Assembly (NCBI GenBank): GCA_030063045.1
Contig: JAQSEB010000004.1
Span: 1,240,001-1,304,000, forward strand
From: Pratylenchus scribneri
Taxonomy: Eukaryota > Nematoda > Chromadorea > Rhabditida > Pratylenchidae
Direction of reading: 5' to 3'
Length of the DNA stretch: 64,000 bases
The notes below the pieces were generated by a model. It saw only the letters and a program-made list of their open reading frames with translations, did no database searches and was not told the origin of the DNA. Positions 11,608 to 21,300 of this stretch are shown here, piece after piece (the first letter of the stretch is position 1; each line of letters starts with the position of its first letter). Position numbers and translations under genes: made by a program.

Positions 11608-12695
11608 TCAATTGTGCCCATCAATTTGCCGGTACAATTGTCCAATTGTTTCCTTGTATTTTTGCCTCAATTGTGGCCTCTTTGCCTTCAATGTCGGGGT
11701 CAATAGGCCATTCTCCACACTGAACAATTCCCACTCCAAATGGATTGCCTTCACTTGTTCAATGCTGTTCAGCCGGCCTTGTTCCTTTCCGAATTTGTCC
11801 ATTTCCGCCAAAACTACTTTGACCACCCTTTTATCCTGGCAAATCTCTTCTAATGTTTTTGAATGTTCTTCTTCTTCACTGCCACATATTTCGCAATAAA
11901 TCCGTCGGATTGCTTTCTCCGGTGGTACAACAATTGCCTTCAAATATAATAGATGAGATTATTCCCAGTCAGGAAATATTCCCTCGAAACTGACCACCAA
12001 AAACCGTTCAAGACTGTCCCCATCCACGTAGATTTGTTGCACCAAACTGACAAAATAAACAAATATTTAATTTAATTTTCCAAAAATTATTGAAATTGCT
12101 AAACTAATAATGCTAAAATAATAAAAATGATTTACGAGTTTGTCCTACATTCACAAAGTATAGACCAAAATGGGTAGGGATGATCAGTATTCATCGAATG
12201 GTATATAATTTCTTATGGTTTGGTCAACAATTAAAGGGTAATAAACAATTTAACCCCATTTTGGTTTTTAGGTTTAAAACTAAATTAGAATTGGTTAAAC
12301 ACCGGCCAAAACATAATCAAATGATACCAATCTATTGATTGAATATAAGGTTTATGTATTTTTAGTGTAAACCATTGAACTGTTATAATCTTTTCGTCCA
12401 ATTAAATATTTCCCCGACAATATTATGTCCTCTTCCCCAATCCAATTTGCCCTCACCTGCATTGAATGTAAACATTTTCAATCTTCTCCGGTGCCACATA
12501 TTCCCCTTGGGCCAGCTTGAAAATGTGCTTTTTCCTGTCAATAATTCTCAATGTTCCATTCGGCATTAAATGTCCAATGTCGCCGGTGTGCAAAAATCCG
12601 TCCTTATCGAAGAGTTCCGCCGTCTTTTCCGGGTCCCGATAGTAGCCTTTGGTCACTGACGGCCCTTTGATCATCACTTCACCTTTGTTTTCCTT
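11608..12695 (-). CDS. Long-chain acyl-CoA synthetase (ACSL/FadD type), C-terminal part only
   Basis: Would activate long-chain fatty acids to acyl-CoA with ATP. Three exons: 12457-12695, 11998-12046 and 11608-11937, joined in frame by introns with GT and AG ends. The first encodes '[18 protein letters not shown]', '[10 protein letters not shown]' and '[20 protein letters not shown]', the adenylate-forming C-terminal hinge and the ACSL signature. The others give '[14 protein letters not shown]', 'AIVVPPE' and '[18 protein letters not shown]', diagnostic of the ACSL C-terminus. The stop is at 11608-11610. Only about 200 codons of the usual 650-700 are present: upstream (12700-18300 on this strand) I find neither the AMP-binding P-loop motif nor any other ACSL exon. 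It may be a fragment, or the 5' exons may be misplaced or lost. Family certain; intactness doubtful. Confidence 0.88.
12150..12370. repeat. Foldback element, family Y (copy 1)
   Basis: Element with 'CGAATGGTATATAATTTC' and 'GGTTTGGTCAACAATTAAAG' on one side and 'TTGGTTAAACACCGG' and 'ATAATCAAATGATACC' on the other, around a 'CCCCATTTTGGTTTTTAGG' centre. It lies in the ACSL intron 12047-12456. The same family is found at 20095-20300, 54130-54360 and 58200-58760. Confidence 0.7.
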
Positions 12696-14330
12696 CTAAA
12701 ATGTCCAAAAAATATACTCAAAACATGGTTCCAAAATAGGCGAGCAAAATGGAGAAGGCAAGCGCCAGCCGATTCCGACGATAGGTCACCGGATGGAGCA
12801 GAAATGGTGGATGCCAATTCAACAGAATATCATTTGGCTAGGCCACCGCCACCAACGACATTTTTTGCCAATTTCACCGGGCTCTCCGATTGATTTTGAT
12901 ACTAATGAAATTATATTCCCCTCATTCACCTCTCCTTCTCCTTTTGTATTTTTATGCGGCAAATCAAAAGTGAAAATGAATGAAAATAAATGGAAAAGGA
13001 AATTAATCCACCCTGTTGACCTAAAATAGGGAAAAATGAGGGAAGGGGACAAACAAATGAGGGAAACAACCTTTTGAATAAATGAATGAAAGGGGAACCC
13101 TAACCCTCTCTTTGAATGGGAGATGATGCGCAAATCTGTTTTTGGCCTTAAGAAGAGATGAATTACAAAGGAGGGATACGCTCCAACTTGTCGGCGGGTA
13201 AATTTTCTAGGGTTCAAAATAACTCATCAAAGTTGGAACCAATTTTGATAATTTTAGTATCAAATTAAAGGACAGACTTCTGGCTATCGAATTATATTAA
13301 TTTTGTATAAATTGGTTCAAAATTTGTGAAGTTTTGAAAAAATCATTTAAAACAATCTTTACGATGGATTAGCGAAATTTTCATTGTTTTGGGCATAATT
13401 CCACCAATTCTGAACCAATTTAAATAAAATTAATATATTATTTGATAGCCGAAAGTCTATTCTTTAAAATGATACTAAAATTATTAAAATTGGTTCTCTC
13501 CTTAATAAGTTATTAATGCTCGAGCCAAGTTTGGTTGTTCCGACAAAGGAAAGGCAGAAAATGTTGTGTTGAAATGTGGGGAGAAATCATTTAATATTCC
13601 CCCAATATTTTAAGGAATTCCCCATCAATTTCTCCTTTGAATATTCCCCCGCGATTTCAAATTCGAATCAATCATTTTGCCGGTGGCATCCCCAAAAGTC
13701 AAACGTAACAATATTTTAACCGGTTTCTCCACAAATATTATTAAGTTTCGCCTTTTAAGAAGGTCCACTCCCATCTCAATCAAGTGTGAATATTTTCAAC
13801 TTTTCCACCCACTCCCACTCATCACAATTCACAATTTACTTCCTATTCCCATCCATCCCTTTTCCACCAAGTCCAAAATTCATCCCACTTTCTCCTACTC
13901 CTTTATGAATTTTGGCCACCGTAAGAATCTGTCAATCTTTTAGGTGGATGGAATGGCCAATATAAATATATTAAATTCATTCATTGCTGCCAACCACTTT
14001 CCCTTCCCCCTTCTCCCTCTTCCAATTTTCCCATCAACAGTCTCGACTCTCGACCGGTTGAATTGTCGCACATCGGCTAATCCCCCCCCCCCCTCATCAA
14101 TCCTCCTCCCAAATTGATGGAGGGTGGATTGGGTAAACACAAATAAAATTGGATTGGGGAAAGGCAATTAGGCGGATGGATTAGAATGTGATGGATTGGA
14201 GTGCGGTGGGGGATGGATTTGATGACGATTATAGGGAATAATCCATCGAAATATTGGCGCATGGATGAATATGTATTCGGGAATTCAATAATTAATATTA
14301 ATCGAAACAGGACGATTTAATACCCACAAT
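12696..14330. other. Gene-poor stretch with one foldback element
   Basis: No gene that I can support. It contains the family X foldback element at 13205-13545 (listed separately), pyrimidine-rich tracts (13780-14100) including a run of nine C at 14083-14091, and a few short frames without recognisable domains. Confidence 0.4.
13205..13545. repeat. Foldback element, family X (copy 1)
   Basis: Palindromic: left arm 'AATAACTCATCAAAGTTGG', 'TTTTAGTATCAAATTAAAG' and 'CAGACTTCTGGCTATCGAAT'; right arm the complement 'TTTGATAGCCGAAAGTCT', 'AAAATGATACTAAAATTATT' and 'CTTAATAAGTTATTAATG'. The centre holds 'CGATGGATTAGCGAAATTTT'. Two close relatives lie in MOGS introns. Confidence 0.8.
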
Positions 14331-14334
14331 TCCG

Positions 14335-15062
14335 GCGCTAATAATCTTCTAAAAAGTGGCTTTTTTATTTTTTATAAAATTAAATAAATCGGCTTTTACT
14401 CCAAAAATGGGTTCATTAGACAAAAAGATTTAAAGCTATTTAAGATTAGATTTTATAAAATTTAAATAGGCTAATTTGAAGAGGAGCTTTGGGCTTTCAA
14501 ATGATATATCATTTTCGAAAATTGGTTAATGCCTCGGTGAGATATGGGTCAAAAAGTTGAGTTCGATTTGGTTAATTAAGAATAATTCCGCCTGGCGAAC
14601 TTAGAATAATTCCGCCTGTTTTAATTCCGCCTGGCGAACTTAGAATAATTCCGCCTGTTTTAATTCCGCCTGGCGAACTTAGAATAATTCCGCCTGTTTT
14701 AATTCCGCCTGGCGAACTTAGAATAATTCCGCCTGGCGAACTTAGAATAATTCCGCCTGGCGAACTTAGAATAATTCCGCCTGGCGAACTTAGAATAATT
14801 CCGCCTGGCGAACTTAGAATAATTCCGCCTGGCGAACTTAGAATAATTCCGCCTGGCGAACTTAGAATAATTCCGCCTGGCGAACTTAGAATAATTCCGC
14901 CTGGCGAACTTAGAATAATTCCGCCTGGCGAACTTAGAATAATTCCGCCTGGCGAACTTAGAATAATTCCGCCTGGCGAACTTAGAATAATTCCGCCTGT
15001 TTTAATTCCGCCTGGCGAACTTAGAATAATTCCGCCTGTTTTTAAGAATAATTTCGCCTGGT
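14335..15062 (+). repeat. 24-bp minisatellite array 3 with flanking foldback arm
   Basis: Array proper 14577-15062, + orientation as in array 1, about 19 units, the interior ones almost identical. Both ends show 'CCGCCTGTTTTAATTCCG' connectors and a terminal 'CCTGTTTTTAAGAATAATT'. Directly upstream, 14335-14560 is an arm of the 345-bp foldback family ('CTTTCAAATGATATATC', 'ATTGGTTAATGCCTC'). The same combination borders array 4. Confidence 0.9.
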
Positions 15063-16520
15063 TGGTTAAGGAATAACTCCGCTTACAAATAATCGGCGAT
15101 ACTCAACTGTCCCACTTGTTAAAGGAGGGTATGGTATCACAAAATTTTCTTTCCTCCAGCTATAAATGAAAAAAGGATATGGTATATTGAAAAGAGGGAA
15201 TAAAATCTTCCTCGCTGCATTTTGATTTTCCCCTTTTTTTATTCCTTTATGAATTATGATTTATCTCTCAGGGCTGTTCACACGAATTGATCTAGGCCTT
15301 TTTGAAATTCTAATAATTCATTTCAAAAAAAACCATTTATGATGATTTTGATACCATTTTAAAGAGCAAAGAATCCTCTATCCAATCATATCCCAACGGT
15401 TTAATTTAATCTCTCATTTGTGTTATTAATTTGAAAGTGAAATTAGGTCATTCCAATGCCTACAATAATCAATCTAAATAAGTGATATAAAATTGGAAAG
15501 CCAAAAATGTCCTATCTAATTTTGTCTATTTAAATTTTAAGAATTCAACTTTATAAAAAGTTACATAACTTTTAAATAACCTGAATATTTTGATGAAAAT
15601 CCGCTTAATTTCTAAATTAGAAAAGCCACTTTTAGAGGAGATTTAATGCTTTCAAATACGTATCGCCTTCTCGAATTGGTTATTACCTATCGTTGATCTA
15701 TAAGAATCGTCCCAAATCCCAAAATAAATAATAAATCATAATTCCAATATGGAAAAATAAACAAAAATAAACAAAACAATTTTTTTTACTTACCCAAACC
15801 ATAAATAAAACCTTTTTTGATTGGTGTCTGATCATCAAATCCAAAATCCATGCCCCATCAATAATAATAAATCACAAAGCCCCCACAAAAAAAGATTGCG
15901 CGAATCTCGTGTCCCCTCCTTCATTCAACCCAAACTATTTTACTCGATCACATTTCCATCAAAAGTGATCAAAATCAAATCCCAAAATGATCATTACATC
16001 CAGCCCAAAGATTGAAAGAATTTTGTACTATTACCTTTGGGGCCTTACACTTAAAATGGCCAAAAAATGGAGGACAGAAATGAAAGAATGAAGGAAAAAA
16101 TGAACAAAACCGGCCAATGTGTCGAATATTCCCTGCCCCTCGTTCATTTCCCTCGTGATTAGTCTGATCATGAGCAAGCCCCAATATATATATTGGTTAA
16201 AAATTGGGGAAAATGTTGGGGAAAAGACCGCGTGGTTGCCCCCAAATCAACGACGACAAATTATTTGGCCCCACGTGGTTATTCCCCATCCATTTTTTAT
16301 GCCCACTACTCAACACTTCACTACAATTTAAACCGATTTATTCACGCATAAAAAGGTTTTGACTTTTGAATGGAAATGAAATTTGGGTGGAATTAAAATG
16401 GAACGACAATGAACGATTTGACCCAAATTGTCAGCATTTTTTCCATTCATTCAACAATTTTTTTTGATAATCCCGTTCCCAAATCCATCCAAATAAATGC
16501 AAAGCCAATAGAGCCTTCTA
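15063..16520. other. Flank of array 3 plus foldback copy; no gene seen
   Basis: 15330-15440 resembles the flank of array 1 (4940-5060). 15450-15700 is another diverged foldback copy ('AAAGCCAAAAATGTCC' and 'AGAAAAGCCACTTTTAGAGG'). The remaining ~800 bp up to the mariner-like element hold only short frames with no recognisable domain. Confidence 0.5.
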
Positions 16521-17443
16521 CAGGGTGCGTAAAAAGTTCCCGGACACGGTTTTTTCATTATAAAAATTTTTTGGATGAATAAAATTTTTTCATTTTTGGT
16601 ATAATAATAAATTATTTTGCCCTTTATTGGAATTATTAAAAGATTTGGGAATTTGAAAACTCTCCTTTGGGAGGCGGACTTGAATACATGTCCCCCTCAA
16701 GGTTAAAATGTCCGCTCATTTTTTAGGGGTATTTTAATTTTTATCAATGTTTAAAATGAGAATTAAAATTTTTTAAATATATTTTCTAACAGCTCAGATA
16801 TAGCGCCAAATAATATAAAAAAGAAAAATAAAAATATTAAAAATTAAACAAATTAGCCTAGACGAACTTTTTGATACGAAAATGCAAAAATTGATGACTT
16901 GAAAAACCAAAATTTTCTAATTCTGAATTTCTTTGACCATTTGAAATTTTTTTGTTTAAATATTACTCTTCTATCTATTTTTATGAAAAAAGCCAATTTT
17001 GAGAACAGCCACCCCATTTTAAGACCATTTTTGAGGGCCATTTTTAGGCCGATTTTTGGGTTTCCTCCAGTCCGCACGATTTTTTCAACATTTTTCAATG
17101 CCACTTTTTTATATTCAGGGTGGGATGCAAAATTTTTAGCAATTTATGAAGCCAAGATGTGGATTTATTAATCCTGTAAATTTGATAAATTTTTATTTTC
17201 CCATTCTTGAGTTATGCCCTAAAGAATTTTTCATCAAAAAAGGGATTTTCAGGATCAAAATGAATGGACCTTTTTTTAAAAAATTATAAAATAATTTAGT
17301 TAATTATTAACAGGCCTATCATAGTTGATATAAGGGTAAAAAAGATTGGAGAATTTGATTTTAAAAAGAAAATTTTAAAATCTTGAATGTAAAAAGGTAA
17401 AATTTCATATTAAAAAGTGTCCGGAAACTTTTTACGCACCCTG
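16521..17443. mobile_element. Non-autonomous mariner/Tc1-like element, copy 1 (923 bp)
   Basis: Begins CAGGGTGCGTAAAAAGTT and ends with the complement ACTTTTTACGCACCCTG, with about 27 bp of inverted repeat on each side and a single mismatch. Both ends abut TA (16519-16520 and 17444-17445), the target duplication of the Tc1/mariner superfamily. There is no transposase frame; the interior is A+T-rich. The copy at 21489-22413 is nearly the same along its whole length, with scattered substitutions. CAGGGTG termini are common in nematode mariner-derived MITEs. Confidence 0.92.
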
Positions 17444-18320
17444 TATTTCAAACAGGTGTCAACAAATCCGAACTCAGTTCCATTCCAAAAAAAAAATATT
17501 CTAAAATTTGGGGCGAATTTTCTCCATTTTCCTCTGGCTAATATCCATCCATTTTTCCATCCCACTTTTGACTTTTTTACATGCACTTTTGAAACCTCTC
17601 TGGCTTGAAAAAACAAACACTAAGATAAGAAGAGAATGCCTTCCCACTTCTCATTGGGGCTCATCAATCGCCCCAAGCTCCATCTGTTCTACTGCTCCTT
17701 TGAAAGACTCTTTTCTGGCCACTTTTTTCCTCTTATTAGTCTGGCCACTTGGGCCCAGACATTAAAAACAAGGCCAAACCCACGGCTTCGGGTGGGATTG
17801 GGGCTGCTTGCCTCCTTTCTCATATATTAAAATCAATCAAATATATTAGAACAGAGGTGGTTGAATTTGTTTTTTATTCCATTCCAAATGGACTTTGGCC
17901 CTAATAAAACAATACTCCACACAATTTTTACACTTTTTATTTTAACGCGGAACTTTCCAATTCATTTTGCAATTTTTTTTTTGATTTTTATCATTCTTTC
18001 AAATTGTTCATCAAAATTTCCCCATTTTTCCAAGGATTTTAATTAACTGTTCAATTCAATTAACTTTCCCTAATTTCCCTTTGTGCTTTATTTGTGTGTG
18101 TTTTGTGCCTTGGCCACAAGTAAATAAATATAAAAATGCCTTCGTTCTCCTCATCTTCGGCCACATCCAGCATGAAACAAATTGCCGCATATTCCATGGT
18201 GAGCAAAATCAATGAGACCCAAAAACAATCCAAAATAGTATTCATTTTAAACGGAAATTAGGCCCTTTTGGGTAAATTCTAAACCCCACAATTCTTTCTT
18301 ATCAAAATTCCCCAAAAAAA
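17444..18320. other. No gene recognised
   Basis: About 880 bp between the mariner-like element and the MOGS start codon. A hydrophobic - strand frame at 18060-18245 shows no domain I know and I do not call it. The stretch must hold the MOGS promoter; I see no specific motif. Confidence 0.35.
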
Positions 18321-21300
18321 ATGGGCCAATCCATAACAAAATCCACACCCGAATTGTGCCCTCTTCTCCCTGAACAGGATGACCCACAAATAAACCCTCC
18401 GGGCGACAATGTCATTGGGCTCCACCACCAAAAAATGCGTCGCCGATGGTTTCATCTCACTCTCAGTCTTGTTTTGCTGTTCCTTTCGGCCACACTTTTT
18501 TTGCTTTTGGTCCATCATCCCACTCATCCTTCCCAATCTTCTTCCTCATCCTCCAATCCCTCCTCCACCTCCGATGATGATGACTCATCCCAACACCATT
18601 TTCATGCCAAAATTATGCCAGCCGTCGAATTTGCCTCCCCCGACCCAACGGCGGCAGTCCAATTGGTCATCAATGGCCCAGTGGCCGATCCAAGCCAAAA
18701 ATCGACCCTTCCATTGGCCAGCAGTCCGGCCGTATTCAATGAGGTCAAAATGAAAAGGAATAAATGGGATAAGCATCAACTTATGGCCATTTATGATAAT
18801 TAATCAAAGAGTGAGCCAATTTTGATGATTTTAGTATCAAAATAAAAAGCAGACTTTTGGCTATCCAATGATAATAAATTTTTTAAAATTAGTCCAGAAT
18901 TTATGAGTTATGCCCAAAAAACATTTGAATACCCATTGCTATGGATTAGCGAACTTTTCAGTGCTTTTTTGGCCACAACTTCATTAATTTTGAGCCAATT
19001 TAAATAAAATTTAAATCATTTGATAGCCAAAAGTCTGCTCTTTAATTTTATACTAAAATCATCAAAATAGGTTCAGTTCTTGATGAGTTATTAACGCCCG
19101 AGACAAGTTGAGCTGTTCCCAATGGCTAAAAATATGATCCATCAATTCCAATTCCCCATTTTCAGACCAGCTGGTCAAGCTATCGCCCACAACTTTATTT
19201 TGGGTTGGAAAAAGGGGAATTCGGACAAATTAAAATGTAAATTCATTTTTAGTCTAAAAAATCGACGTCCTGATTCACCGGTTTTTGGAATGATGTGGTA
19301 TCGGCAAAAAGCGGCTCGGGCTGCCGAAAAATTGCCTTTACGTAATTGGGCAATGCACGGTTAGGGGATTTTTGGGTGAAGGGAATTGGAATGAATTTTG
19401 GCACATTTTTGCAGAGGATGATGTCATTTTTATGTGGAATCATCACAATGTAAGGGATTGAAATTATCCACACAAAAATACCCAATAATTCTCTGTTAGG
19501 GCCGCAATTTTGGCTCACAAAAATTGTCGGACGGCGATTTTGGCCTTAGGACGGATTTTTTCAACTTTGGTGCCAGCTCTTGGATGGCCCGTTTCTATTT
19601 GCAACAGCCCGAATGGAAGGGGGACGGGGAACAGGCTTTGGTCCTGTATTTTGCCCTCCAAGACAATTCATCAACGTTGGATGTGCCCGAAAAGCCAACA
19701 CCTGGGCCCGGGGGCGAAATTCACGTTTTGGATGGGAAAAGTGCGGCAGTGAATGGGGATTTCTCGCTGAAAGTGAGGCCAATTGCGGGGAATGCTACGG
19801 AATTGTCGGAGCTGGTTTTGCACGGTGAACCATTTGTGGACATGGCCCATGTTGGGGAATTGGTCAAATCTGCGCTTCATTTGGGGGAAGATGGAAATTT
19901 TGCATTTGATCCTCGTCCCAGGGAGAGGAATCCAAATTTTGTGGCACTCCAAGTGAACATTAAAGGTGAAAATGAGGAAAGGGGAATGGCAAAATTAAAT
20001 TATTTAATTGGCGAAAAATATATTGAAATTGCCGAAAAAGTGTATGGTTTAAGGATTTGTCCTAAATTCCCAAACCATATACCCAATTTTGGATAGACTG
20101 GTCAAGACGTATCAAATGGTATATAATTTGGTTATGATTTGGTCAAATTTAAAGGGCTTTAAACGGTTTAAACCTATTTTGGTTTATTGGTTCAAAACTA
20201 AATTAGAATTGGTTAAAATCGAGTCAAAATGTAATCAAATGATGCGTCTTTATGAGATCTATTGATTGAATATTATAATGGTCTAGGATAAACTTCTGAA
20301 CTGTTTTTCGGCAATTTTAGTGCTTTACGAAAATCAAATATTTCTCAATTGAAATTAAAAACATATTTTTACTACAGAAAATACGGTACTGGAATTGGAA
20401 TTCCATTCTGCCGCCGATCAACCGGCCCCTGAATTTTCCGAGGCAATTCGCACCAAAGAGGAGGAATTCCGTGCCACTTTTGATCGGGCATTCCCAATTC
20501 CGGTTTCCCTCCCCAAATTTCCATCAAAATTCAATGCCATTTTTACCGCAGAAAAACTATTCGGCAATTTACCACAAAATGGGCCATGCAGCTTTGTCCA
20601 ATTTGCTTGGGGGTGTTGGCGCATGGCACGGAAATTGTTGGATGCGTTCCGAACAATTCAACCCACCGGACTCCACCAAACCCTATGGACCACTTTCTTT
20701 GCTTTCCGCCGTCCCCGCCCGAACTGGATTCCCCCGAGGCTTCATCTGGGATGAGGTACGCCATTCATAATTGGATTGGATACGCCTTCAATTTGATACA
20801 GGAGCTAACTTGTCGCCGTTTGTTATAACTCATCAAGGACTGAACAAATTTCGATGATTTTTGATATAAAATTAAAGAACAGACTTTTGGTTATCAAATT
20901 ATATTAATTTTATTTAAATTGGTTCAGAATTTATGGAATTAAGCCCAAAAAAACATTTAGAATGACCTTAACTTTGGATTAGCTAAATTTTGAGTGTTTT
21001 ATTGGTCATAATTCAATCAATTCTTAACCAATTTAAATAAAATTAATATTATTTAATAGTCAAAAATCTGCTCTTTAATTTGAGATTAAAATTATCAAAA
21101 TTTGTAAAGTTTTGATTTGAAGAGCTATCAAAAATGTGGTGATATTTTGAGCGTATCCTTCCCCCGAGGATCAATCAAATTAATCCTAAACATTTAGGGT
21201 TTCCACAATATGCTCATTCATAAATTTGACCCATTGCTCACCCTCCAAATCATTGGTGCTTATTTGGATATGATGAACGTTGATGGATGGATTCCAAGGG

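Noticed and set aside
18060..18245. Hydrophobic - strand frame of 61 codons
   Set aside because: One possible membrane helix but no homologous motif, neighbouring exon or splice evidence.
19561..19952. - strand and alternative-frame open frames in the MOGS exon
   Set aside because: The + strand frame matches glucosidase I; the others are shadows.
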